Of a stretch of DNA of 64,000 nt, positions 17,405-24,707 are shown piece after piece. The notes under the pieces were generated by a model, which worked only from the letters and a program-made list of their open reading frames with translations, searched no databases and was not told the origin of the DNA. The position numbers and the translations under genes are program-made. How positions within the stretch are numbered: position 1 is the stretch's first letter; each line of letters begins with the position of its first letter. Source of the DNA: JAMXLO01 sp963812505 (GTDB lineage Bacteria; Pseudomonadota; Alphaproteobacteria; Acetobacterales; Acetobacteraceae); contig CAWEVM010000029.1 in assembly GCA_963812505.1 (NCBI GenBank), positions 1-64,000 on the forward strand, written 5' to 3'.

Positions 17405-17902
17405 ATGAGCCACCACGACCATCATCATGAGGCACCGGCACCCGGCACCGTGGACTGGCGCCATAACGGCGTGCGGGTCATCAAGGGCAACCAGCTCGAC
17501 CCCAACACTGCGCAGACGCCCGGCATGAACCGCGCCGCTGCGATCAACGCTGCCCGCGTCGGTGCCCAGAAGATCTGGGCCGGCACCGTCAGCATCCACG
17601 CCAACGCCAAGACCGGCGCCCACCATCACGGCGCGCTTGAAAGCGTGATCTACGTCGTGCGCGGCAAGGCCCGCATGCGGTGGGGCGAACAACTCGAGTT
17701 CGTCGCAGAGGCCGACGCGGGCGACTTCATCTTCGTGCCCCCCTACGTGCCGCACCAGGAGATCAACGCCAGTTCCGACGAGACGCTGGAATGCGTGCTG
17801 GTGCGCAGCGACAACGAGGCCGTGGTCGTCAATCTCGACATTGAGCCGGTCGAGAAGCCCGAGGCCGTCTACTGGGTGGACCCCATCCACAAGCATCCTT
17901 GA
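17405..17902 (+). CDS. cupin-domain protein, His-rich N-terminus
   Basis: A 165-aa single cupin. The N-terminus is a metal-binding-like SHHDHHHE stretch. Cupin motif 1 is GAHHHGALESVIYVVRGKA with two His and a Glu; motif 2 is GDFIFVPPYVPHQEINAS with the third His. It probably binds a divalent metal; no reaction can be assigned. AAGGAAG lies about 10 bases before the chosen ATG; the long upstream extension of the same frame is antisense to the NUDIX gene and is not real. It is divergent from the NUDIX gene. Confidence 0.85.
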   Translation: MSHHDHHHEAPAPGTVDWRHNGVRVIKGNQLDPNTAQTPGMNRAAAINAARVGAQKIWAGTVSIHANAKTGAHHHGALESVIYVVRGKARMRWGEQLEFVAEADAGDFIFVPPYVPHQEINASSDETLECVLVRSDNEAVVVNLDIEPVEKPEAVYWVDPIHKHP

Positions 17903-17906
17903 CCGT

Positions 17907-18590
17907 TCACATCACCCGCTTTTCGTAGACCGTGGTGATCGCCAATCCGTCCCACACATAGCACAGGTGCCGTTCCTGCCTGGGGTTGCTCAGGCAACGC
18001 GGCCTGAACACTGCGGCGCAGATGCCGCCGATGTGCCGGACGCTGTCGTAGACGATACCGGACGAACCCTTGGCGCGAAGCCGGACCGCCAACGCCTGAC
18101 CGGCCGCGTAGTTGTCCGGATGGTAAACCAGCGCCAGTGCTGGCTGCTTGCCACTGATGTCGTGCAGCTCGCCATCGAGCTCCACGGCATAGACGCGCAT
18201 GTCCAGCTCCATGCGTGGTTGACCGGTGGCCTGCATGAAGCGCGCCCGGTGATACCTCGTTTCACTGATGGCCGTACCCAGGGTCTCCCCCGCATAGAAC
18301 ACGCCGTAACTGCCGTCGCTGAAGCGGCTGCCGTCCGGGTTCGGGTGAGTGAACGCCGCCATGATGACCGAGCTGCCGGGTCCACTGACGCGTTCCGCCG
18401 CCGGGACAAGTGCTATGTTCCCCACTTCGTCCCTGATCCGATCGTTCGTCAGGGATTCCAGGGCGATCAGCACCTCCCAATCGGCCGGATCGGCGATCCG
18501 CTCAAACAGGTCGATCGGTGGAAATCTGCTCGGAACGATGCGCCAGCAGGGCTGCCAGACGACGTGCCGTTTGTCGATCGTTACGCCCAT
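17907..18590 (-). CDS. RES-domain toxin (NAD+-degrading type)
   Basis: A 227-aa RES protein. Expected active-site residues are visible: Arg in WRIVPSRFPP near residue 17, Tyr and Glu in YGVFYAGETLGTAISETRYH, and Ser in GIVYDSVRHIGG. RES toxins of type II systems deplete cellular NAD+ by phosphorolysis or hydrolysis. The start overlaps the end of the antitoxin gene upstream by 10 bases, the normal antitoxin-toxin order for Xre-RES pairs. The protein looks full length and undamaged. Confidence 0.88.
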   Translation of the reverse strand: MGVTIDKRHVVWQPCWRIVPSRFPPIDLFERIADPADWEVLIALESLTNDRIRDEVGNIALVPAAERVSGPGSSVIMAAFTHPNPDGSRFSDGSYGVFYAGETLGTAISETRYHRARFMQATGQPRMELDMRVYAVELDGELHDISGKQPALALVYHPDNYAAGQALAVRLRAKGSSGIVYDSVRHIGGICAAVFRPRCLSNPRQERHLCYVWDGLAITTVYEKRVM

Positions 18591-18982
18591 CCGCCCCGCT
18601 GCGCGTCGAGATAGCGGCGGACGACGAACAGGTCGGCGACGTGGCCGGACAGCATCCGCTCCAAGGCGGATCGGCCACCAAACACTGGTGCCTGATTGGG
18701 CCGGCGCACCCAGGCGTCCGCGGCGTGAGGGTCAGGCAGGAGGATCTGCAGAGCCTTGTAGATACCCAGGAGGTAGGAGATCCGTTCCAGCGTATCTCTC
18801 GACAACTCGACATCGGCATTCTTCTTCCATTTGAAGAAGGTGGACCGCGCGGTGACCCCGAGCAGGGTCATCTGCTCCGCAATGCTAAGCTGCCAAAGCT
18901 CGGCAATCCGGAAAAACGCCCGCAACGCAGGCGGTGAAAGTAGCCTCCTGGATCCCTCTTGTGGTTCTGCGGCCGAGGTCAT
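18581..18982 (-). CDS. Xre/MbcA/ParS-type antitoxin of the RES pair
   Basis: 133 aa. The N-terminal half is a helix-turn-helix (FRIAELWQLSIAEQMTLLGV, ARSTFFKWKK) and the C-terminal half is the DUF2384 toxin-binding domain (ERISYLLGIYKALQILLPDP, ALERMLSG, VRRYLDAQRGG). It should neutralise the RES toxin and repress its own promoter, which must lie within about 18983-19024. No clear Shine-Dalgarno precedes the ATG. Confidence 0.87.
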   Translation of the reverse strand: MTSAAEPQEGSRRLLSPPALRAFFRIAELWQLSIAEQMTLLGVTARSTFFKWKKNADVELSRDTLERISYLLGIYKALQILLPDPHAADAWVRRPNQAPVFGGRSALERMLSGHVADLFVVRRYLDAQRGGWA

Positions 18983-19024
18983 GATGCATATTTGGACTTG
19001 AGGAACGATTTGTCCAGCATTGGA

Positions 19025-19474
19025 CTACGTCTCTGCGCCGCGCCCGTTCAATGCGGACACGATCAGGGCGATTCCCTGTGCGTGCCAGCGCTGCACCGCC
19101 TTATGGTCGGCGCCGATCGCGGCAGCCAGCCGGCGCCATGGGTAAAGGTTACGCTCGGTGATCGGGTGAACCAAGGCCCGGGCACCGACGATCCGCCGCA
19201 GCACGTAGCGGTCCACCGGGATCAGCGGAATCCAGCCCATCGCCTCGTCCATGCGCGTGATCCGTCCAGCCGGAGGAATCGGCGGACGGATGGTCTTCGA
19301 GGTCCAGCCATAGCTTTCGACGGCTGTGCGTACGATCTCGAGCGACGAACTGCGCAGCCTGGTCGACCAGCCTGTACCTGGCAGAGCCAGCAGCGTCGCG
19401 CCTGCCTCTTCCAGCCGGTGGATCACCGAATCGGCGTCGAATGGCCGCGCTTCTGTGCCGTGGGCCTCGCTCAT
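19025..19474 (-). CDS. DUF6362-like phage-associated protein
   Basis: 149 aa. The region from residue about 75 (RITRMDEAMGWIPLIPVDRY, LYPWRRLAAAIGADHKAVQR, WHAQGIALIVSALN) resembles DUF6362, a putative DNA-binding protein found in prophages of Acetobacteraceae beside terminase and GcrA-like genes. The C-terminal half has the look of a helix-turn-helix. It lies between the toxin-antitoxin pair and a GcrA-like gene on the same strand. The function is not known. The family call is from memory. Confidence 0.55.
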   Translation of the reverse strand: MSEAHGTEARPFDADSVIHRLEEAGATLLALPGTGWSTRLRSSSLEIVRTAVESYGWTSKTIRPPIPPAGRITRMDEAMGWIPLIPVDRYVLRRIVGARALVHPITERNLYPWRRLAAAIGADHKAVQRWHAQGIALIVSALNGRGAET

Positions 19475-19496
19475 CGGTCGAGTTCCTTGCGTGGCA

Positions 19497-19787
19497 TTAC
19501 CGCGGAAACACCGGCAGCGGGTAAGGCGTGTTCTCCAACACGGTGCCCGCGGTGATCACGCCCCAGCTTCGCGGATGCCCTGCCGGTAGCGGATCACGTG
19601 AAGGATCCTCCGCTGGTGGCACGAATTCGCGCGGTGGCGGTCGGGCCCCGATCCGACGGCCACGCTCGATGACCGACCAACGGTTGAAGCCGAGGATGGC
19701 AGCGATCGTGTCCCAGCACGCGCCTTCTCGCCTCAGTCGCCTGATCTGCATGTCCTGCGCCTCGGTCCAGACAAGTTTCTTTGGCAT
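19497..19787 (-). CDS. small GcrA-like helix-turn-helix protein
   Basis: 96 aa starting MPKKLVWTEAQDMQIRRLRR, followed by ACWDTIAAILGFNRWSVIER, a helix-turn-helix of the GcrA or resolvase-like kind (W-T-x-x-Q-D and RRLRREG...W). The C-terminus is proline-rich and probably disordered. An excellent ribosome site, GGAGGTGGC, stands directly before the ATG at 19787, which excludes the five-codon-longer form. It is divergent from the XRE regulator across an AT-rich gap, as in phage early control regions. It is much shorter than cell-cycle GcrA, so a phage-borne homologue is likely. Confidence 0.65.
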   Translation of the reverse strand: MPKKLVWTEAQDMQIRRLRREGACWDTIAAILGFNRWSVIERGRRIGARPPPREFVPPAEDPSRDPLPAGHPRSWGVITAGTVLENTPYPLPVFPR

Positions 19788-19819
19788 GCCACCTCCGAAC
19801 AAAGCAGGAACTGTGGCAA

Positions 19820-19880
19820 GTTAGTAAAACAGTCCAGATTATGTCAATATAAATAACAGATGGCTTCGTTAGCAAAACTG
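19820..19880. promoter_or_regulatory. AT-rich divergent control region with two operator-like direct repeats
   Basis: GTTAGTAAAACAG (19820-19832) and GTTAGCAAAACTG (19868-19880) are near-identical direct repeats 48 bases apart. They flank a markedly AT-rich stretch (ATTATGTCAATATAAATAAC) between the divergent GcrA-like and XRE genes. They are good candidates for operators bound by the XRE protein. Confidence 0.5.
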
Positions 19881-19895
19881 ACGTAGGCTGCCGCG

Positions 19896-20237
19896 ATGAC
19901 GAATCCGCAGGACATTGGCGCCCGCATTCGCGCCTCGCGCGAAGATCAGGGCTGGACGCAGGATCAGTTGGCTGCCGCGGTCGGCGTGTCACGCAGCGCG
20001 GTCGCGCAATGGGAAACCGGGCGCGCCGGTCAGGTCACGACGAACCTGACGCGGGTCGCGGCGGCGCTGGGCATCGGCGTTGAATATCTGATGTATGGCC
20101 GCGACCCGCGAGCCGCCGGGCAGGCCTACAGCGGCGACGAACTTGCAATGCTGCGGCTGTACCGCGAGTGCTTGGCGGAAGACCGGCAGCTTCTGCTGCG
20201 CACCGCCCGCCGATTGGCTAAGTCCGCGGCTAAGTAG
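19896..20237 (+). CDS. XRE-family (cI-like) transcriptional regulator
   Basis: 113 aa. The helix-turn-helix spans residues about 7-62 (IGARIRASREDQGWTQDQLA, VGVSRSAVAQWETGRA, NLTRVAAALGIGVEYLM). The C-terminal tail is helical (ELAMLRLYRECLAEDRQLLL) and lacks the LexA/cI peptidase domain. It probably represses itself and the divergent GcrA-like gene via repeats at 19820 and 19868. It overlaps the end of the convergent acyltransferase gene by 8 bases. Confidence 0.85.
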   Translation: MTNPQDIGARIRASREDQGWTQDQLAAAVGVSRSAVAQWETGRAGQVTTNLTRVAAALGIGVEYLMYGRDPRAAGQAYSGDELAMLRLYRECLAEDRQLLLRTARRLAKSAAK

Positions 20238-21198
20238 CCGCCGTCCGCCTCAGCCGCGCCGCCGCCACCATCGAGGCGATCGCGCACGACGCCTGCCGCG
20301 CCAAGAGCGAGTCCGCCCGGCTGGTCAGAATGATCGGCACCCGTGCGCCGAGGACGATACCCGCCGTGTCGGCACCGGCTAGGAACGACAGGCTCTTGGC
20401 CAGCATGTTGCCCGCCTCGAGGTCAGGGACCACCAACAGATTGGCCCTGCCCGCGACCGGCGAGACAATGTGCTTGATCGCAGCCGCTTCGGGACAGATC
20501 GCATTGTCGAGCGCCAGAGGGCCATCCAGCACCGCGCCGGTGATCTGCCCGCGATCCGCCATCTTGCACAGCGCCGCCGCCTCGATCGTTGAGAGAATTT
20601 TAGGATTGACCGTTTCCATCGCCGACAGGATCGCGACGCGGACTTCCGGATAGCCAACGGCGTGCGCGAGGTCGATGGCGTTCTGCACAATGTCGATCTT
20701 GTCCTCCAGCGTTGGCGCGATGTTCACCGCGGCATCGGTGATGATCAGCGGGTCGAGATGACCGGGGACGTCCATGACGAAGCAATGGCTGATCCGCCGC
20801 TCGGTACGGATGCCGGTATCGCGGGCAATCACTGCGGCCATCAGCTCATCGGTGTGCAGGCTGCCCTTCATCAATGCGCCGGCTTTGGCTTCCCGCACCA
20901 GGGCAACCGCCTTCGTCGCCGAATCGTGGCTGTGCGCAGATTCAACGATCGGCAGATCGGTGATGTCTAACCCATATCGCGCCGCCACATCGCGAATGCG
21001 TGCCGGCGGCCCCACCAGGATGGGCTCGATCAGACCCAGCTTGCGCGCCTCGATCGCGCCCCCGAGCGACACTTCATCACACGGATGCGCAACCGCTGTC
21101 GTGACCGGCGGAAGCTTCTTTGCCGTCTCTATCAGGCGCAGATACTTGTCGTGCGCGCGCGGACGAACATGCAGGGAATGGGAATACTGATTGTCCAT
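20230..21198 (-). CDS. phosphate acetyl/butyryltransferase-family enzyme
   Basis: About 322 aa of the Pta/Ptb fold: HPCDEVSLGGAIEARKLGLI, PILVGPPARIRDVA, GALMKGSLHTDELM, RRISHCFVMDVPGH, PVAGRANLLVVPDLEAGNML. It transfers acyl groups between CoA and phosphate. The sequence is closest in style to the C-terminal half of MaoC-Pta fusion proteins, but the MaoC hydratase part is absent. No acetate kinase is adjacent. The ATG at 21198 was chosen because an FNR/FixK-like box lies at 21236-21249, where the longer frame would start; 21219 is an alternative. The box suggests low-oxygen induction. Confidence 0.85.
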   Translation of the reverse strand: MDNQYSHSLHVRPRAHDKYLRLIETAKKLPPVTTAVAHPCDEVSLGGAIEARKLGLIEPILVGPPARIRDVAARYGLDITDLPIVESAHSHDSATKAVALVREAKAGALMKGSLHTDELMAAVIARDTGIRTERRISHCFVMDVPGHLDPLIITDAAVNIAPTLEDKIDIVQNAIDLAHAVGYPEVRVAILSAMETVNPKILSTIEAAALCKMADRGQITGAVLDGPLALDNAICPEAAAIKHIVSPVAGRANLLVVPDLEAGNMLAKSLSFLAGADTAGIVLGARVPIILTSRADSLLARQASCAIASMVAAARLRRTAAT

Positions 21199-21235
21199 GT
21201 CCGTTGCACTATGTTGCATCACAACGCACGGCGCA

Positions 21236-21249
21236 TTGACCTGGATCAA
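21236..21249 (-). promoter_or_regulatory. FNR/FixK-like box upstream of the phosphate acyltransferase
   Basis: TTGACCTGGATCAA matches the FNR/FixK consensus TTGAT-N4-ATCAA in nine of ten positions. It is 38 bases from the chosen start of the acyltransferase gene and 70 bases from the divergent lipoprotein gene, so it could act on either. Confidence 0.55.
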
Positions 21250-21317
21250 ACAGGTCCAGGCGTTAATTCAGTGTAGAATGAACTGTTAACTCGCAGGTCA
21301 CCAAAGGAATTAATTGG

Positions 21318-21956
21318 ATGCGCCGCATCGTCACTCTTATCATTCCCACCACCGCGCTGGCGCTTAGCGCATGTACTGCCGCTCCACCACCCGGCCCTTC
21401 GGTGATGGCGCTCCCAGCCCAGGGCAAGAATTTTCAGGCCTTCCAACAGGATGATTTCGCCTGCCGGCAATATGCATCGCAGCAAACCGGTGGAGCTTCG
21501 CCTGGTGTGGCGGCCACCAACAGCGCGGTCGGCAGCGCGGTCGTGGGTACTGCGCTGGGCGCCGCAGCGGGCGCCGCGATCGGCTCCGTGGGCGGCGCCG
21601 CCGGCGCAGGCGCAGCTATCGGCGGTGCGACCGGTCTGCTGGCCGGCAGCGCCATCGGCGCCAACAATGCCGCCGCGGCGTATGGCAGCGTACAGCAAGC
21701 CTACGATGTCAGCTACACACAGTGCATGACCGCGCACGGAAATACCGTGCAGGCGCCACCTACTGGTTTTGCCGCTTACCCGTACCCCTACGCTTACCCC
21801 GCCTATCCATACGGCTACGGATGGCCAGGCTTTTATGGAGCACCCTTCTACGCCCCGTCAGTCGTCGTCGGCTTTGGCGGCGGTTGGGGCTGGGGCGGCG
21901 GCTGGGGGTGGCGTGGCGGCGGCTGGGGATGGCGCGGCGGTGGGTGGCGCCGCTGA
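21318..21956 (+). CDS. glycine-zipper outer-membrane lipoprotein with Tyr/Pro and Gly/Trp tail
   Basis: 212 aa with an export signal and lipobox (LALSAC, Cys19). A central glycine/alanine zipper (about residues 70-118, for example GAAAGAAIGSVGGAAGAG) can form membrane-packed helices. Then comes YPYPYAYPAYPYGYGWPGF and a C-terminal tail of repeating GGGWGW(R) units ending in Arg. Proteins of this type are cell-envelope components of unknown function in alphaproteobacteria. The repeated GGCGGCTGGGG codons may vary in number by slippage. It is divergent from the acyltransferase gene. Confidence 0.8.
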   Translation: MRRIVTLIIPTTALALSACTAAPPPGPSVMALPAQGKNFQAFQQDDFACRQYASQQTGGASPGVAATNSAVGSAVVGTALGAAAGAAIGSVGGAAGAGAAIGGATGLLAGSAIGANNAAAAYGSVQQAYDVSYTQCMTAHGNTVQAPPTGFAAYPYPYAYPAYPYGYGWPGFYGAPFYAPSVVVGFGGGWGWGGGWGWRGGGWGWRGGGWRR

Positions 21957-21992
21957 TCTTGTCATCAGCGGCTTAGATTGGCGGCGGCCGCA

Positions 21993-22613
21993 TCACGACA
22001 TTAGCCGGCCGAGATCGGCCGCGATATGCGCACCGTCCTCGTCCGCCTGGATCGGTGCGATGAATTTGCCGTCAGGCCCCATCAGGTAAAGCACCGAGCT
22101 ATGGTCCATCGCGTAGTCGCCCGGTCCAGGACCAGTGCGATGCTCGGCATAGTAGACCCGATATTCCCGCGCCACATCGGCAATCTGCTCCTGCGAGCCG
22201 GTCAGGCCGATCAGCCGTGGCGTGAAGGAAGCAGTGTATTGCTTCATCACCACGGTTGTGTCGCGCTTTGGATCGACCGTTATGAAGATCGGCTGCAGCC
22301 GATCGGCCTTGGCGCCCAACCGGTCCAGCGCGTCGGCCACGTCGCTCAGCGTGGTGGGACAGACATCCGGGCAGTAGGTATAGCCGAAGTAGACCAGCAT
22401 GTACTTGCCACGAAAATCGCGGTCGCTGACCGGTTTCCCGTTGCCGTCCTCGAGCGCAAACGGACCGCCGACCAACGACGCCGTGCCGCCTTGGTTCAAC
22501 CACAAGAACGCGCCGGTGCCCAGAATAAGCACCGCAACCACCAATCCGATGATGCCATAGATGAACGCGGCCGATCTGGTCGAACGCGGCGGAGGATCCA
22601 TTGAGGCGCTCAT
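21993..22613 (-). CDS. SCO1/SenC-family copper chaperone
   Basis: About 206 aa with one N-terminal membrane helix (FIYGIIGLVVAVLILGTGAF) and a thioredoxin-like periplasmic domain. The copper site is intact: Cys pair in YTYCPDVCPTT and the distal His in YAMDHSSVLYLMGP. SCO proteins deliver copper to cytochrome c oxidase CuA. The ATG at 22613 (MSASMDPPP) removes a non-conserved 23-residue extension. No oxidase genes are adjacent. Confidence 0.92.
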   Translation of the reverse strand: MSASMDPPPRSTRSAAFIYGIIGLVVAVLILGTGAFLWLNQGGTASLVGGPFALEDGNGKPVSDRDFRGKYMLVYFGYTYCPDVCPTTLSDVADALDRLGAKADRLQPIFITVDPKRDTTVVMKQYTASFTPRLIGLTGSQEQIADVAREYRVYYAEHRTGPGPGDYAMDHSSVLYLMGPDGKFIAPIQADEDGAHIAADLGRLMS

Positions 22614-22822
22614 GACGGGCCGGACCCTAGACCAGTCCCTCTGCGCCAGGTAGTCCCAAGCTCGGCAGCAGGCGAATGCCAAATATGCGCGGATCGTGCA
22701 TCCGCAGGGGCTACAGTGGACGAGATCAAGTCATCCAAGCTGTCCGACGCGGGCACCAAGTGTTAGATTCGCTCCGCTAGCGTCTTCTGAGGCCGCAATA
22801 GCCTGCAACAGAGGAAACCCCA

Positions 22823-23126
22823 ATGCACCGACTTCCTTCGATGTCCGCTGCGCTTCTGCTCGCGGCGGTATCAAGGTGACTGGACAGTCGGACCGGCATA
22901 TTTGGGGCCGCGTGATCATATCCGGCAAAGGCCAGAAGACCGAGGAACCTTTTGTCGGCGAACTGACTGGAAAAGACCACCGGCACTTCGTCACGGCCGA
23001 CACAGACGGCTATGTCGTCGGCGACATCAGCGACGATAACGTTCTGAGCTTTGCTACATGCAGGCTGGCGGCGCCTCCCATTCAAGCGTGGTGAGCTGCA
23101 CCGACGTGAAGCTGCGAGGTCGTTGA
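22823..23126 (+). pseudogene. small secreted protein, two frameshifts
   Basis: Reading three frames in turn recovers a coherent 100-residue exported protein. AGAGGAAA precedes ATG 22823, and the frame gives a signal peptide (MHRLPSMSAALLLAAVSR) before a stop. The next frame continues VTGQSDRHIWGRVIISGKG through DISDDNVLSF. The third gives CYMQAGGASHSSVVSC and ends at a TGA at 23124. Both switches fit loss of one base, the second in a T run at 23050-23053. The mature part has two Cys that would pair. I do not recognise the family. Confidence 0.5.
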
Positions 23127-23165
23127 ATATAGGCAACTATACGCGCAACCGATTGGCAACTTCGC

Positions 23166-23835
23166 TCACCTGGCGTCTTCGTAATCCGGCAGCAGCCATT
23201 CGGCAGGTTCCGCTTTGGCGCCGGCATACCATTCGCTCACCAACGGATGTGCCCTTACCGCGTCGCAATAGGCGCGTGTCGCGGCACCGATCTCCGGCCG
23301 CCAGGTGAGGAACCGTGTAACCACCGGCGCGTACATCGCATCGGCCATTGTGAACACGGCACCGAACAGGAACGGCCCGCCGGCGCCGAAACGCTGGCGC
23401 GCGTCAGCCCACATCGCCTCGATGCGGGCAATGTCGGCCAGTGCCTCCGCCGTGCGACCCAGCCCCGCAAAGTCTCGCCCGAGATTCATCCACATCGACT
23501 GCCGCAACCCGGTGAATCCGGCGTGTATCTCCGCGCTGATGGCACGCGCGTGAGCCCGCGCAACTGGGTCTGCCGGCCACAACGATGGCGTGATCTCCGC
23601 GCAGTACCTCGCACACCGCGAGTGACTCCCACACGCGCGCACCGCGATGCTCCAGGTACGGCACAAGCCCATTGGGAGACAGCTTCCCGATCGCCGCGGT
23701 TGGCCCCGGACGGCTGAAATAAATCATCACCTCCTCGACATCGAGCCCCGCCAGCTTCACCGCAAGCCAGCCGCGCATCGACCACGACGAATAGCGGCGA
23801 TTGCCGATATACAGACGACCCTCAGGCATCGACAT
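23166..23835 (-). pseudogene. glutathione S-transferase family protein, one frameshift
   Basis: The N-terminal thioredoxin-like half (LYIGNRRYSSWSMRGWLAVK, SPNGLVPYLEHRG, VWESLAVCE) is in one frame from 23835. The helical C-terminal half (YCAEITPSLWPADPVARAHA, FGAGGPFLFGAVFTMADAMY, FLTWRPEIG) is in another frame, ending at 23166. Removing one C of the pair at 23607-23608 (CAGTACCTCG) joins them as SLAVCEYCAEITPSLW, as expected for the family. RYSSWSMR includes the catalytic Ser position. The protein would be 222 aa. Nothing else in either half looks damaged. Confidence 0.8.
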
Positions 23836-23841
23836 TCATCC

Positions 23842-24672
23842 TCAATCGAACAGTTGCTGTGGCGCCGGAGTATCGCGTGAATAGTCGAGCGAGCAGAACC
23901 CGCCGCCCATGTAGCGCTCCTCTACCGGATCACCGCTGACCTTGCCGGCGAGCTGCCCGGCGAACGGATCGGCGCTATCGATCGGCTGCCAACCGATCTT
24001 CGGGCGTGCGTCATCCTTCCACCACGTCATGCGCTGGTTGCCGGATGCGCCCCAGATCACACTGCATCCTACATGCTCGGCGATCACGCAGCGCACCACC
24101 AGTCGGGACAGGTCAGGGTACGACAGCCAGGTGGCAAGCATCCGCGCATTCGTCGGCTCGGGAAAACACGAACCGATGCGCACGAACACGCTCTCCACGC
24201 CATGCTTGAACCAGTAGAGCCGTCCCATCAGCTCACCGTACGCCTTGGATAATCCATAGAACCCATCAGGCAGAAACTGCGTATCGGCACCAATTGTTTC
24301 TGCGCGTTCGTGAAACCCGATCGAATGATTGGACGAGGCGAAGATTACCCGAGCCTGCTCACGCCGCGCTGCCTCATAGATGTGATATAGGCCGCGTATG
24401 TTCGGCCCGAGTACCTCCTCGAACGGACGCTCCACCGATACGCCGCCCAGATGCACGATGGCCCCGCAACCTTCCGCCAGCCGCAGAATTGCCACGCCGT
24501 CGTTCAGGTCAATTTTGGTGAAGCTGGCACCCGCCGGCACAACATCCGGAAATGGCGCAATATCGGTCAGCCGCAGCGTCCAGCCCTCCGCCGCCAGCGA
24601 CTTCGTCAGCACACGGCCGAGCGCGCCGGATGCGCCAGTCAGCAGCACGGGCTTTGCGGGCTTATCGCTCAT
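23842..24672 (-). CDS. NAD-dependent epimerase/dehydratase, uronate dehydrogenase-like
   Basis: A 276-aa extended short-chain dehydrogenase. It has the Rossmann motif LLTGASGALGRVL, the SSNHSIGF strand with the active-site Ser, and catalytic YGLSK. The SSNHSIGFH segment and the FKHGVESVFVRIGSC region resemble uronate dehydrogenase, which oxidises glucuronate or galacturonate to the lactone. Substrate is not proved. It lies directly upstream of the GST gene on the same strand (7-base gap) and is divergent from the amidase gene. Confidence 0.8.
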   Translation of the reverse strand: MSDKPAKPVLLTGASGALGRVLTKSLAAEGWTLRLTDIAPFPDVVPAGASFTKIDLNDGVAILRLAEGCGAIVHLGGVSVERPFEEVLGPNIRGLYHIYEAARREQARVIFASSNHSIGFHERAETIGADTQFLPDGFYGLSKAYGELMGRLYWFKHGVESVFVRIGSCFPEPTNARMLATWLSYPDLSRLVVRCVIAEHVGCSVIWGASGNQRMTWWKDDARPKIGWQPIDSADPFAGQLAGKVSGDPVEERYMGGGFCSLDYSRDTPAPQQLFD

Positions 24673-24707
24673 TGTGCATCCTTTCGTCGGAACGGAGAGG
24701 CTGCATC

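Noticed and set aside
19497..19802. Chromosomal cell-cycle regulator GcrA
   Set aside because: It is about half the usual size, and its position beside phage-type genes favours a phage homologue.
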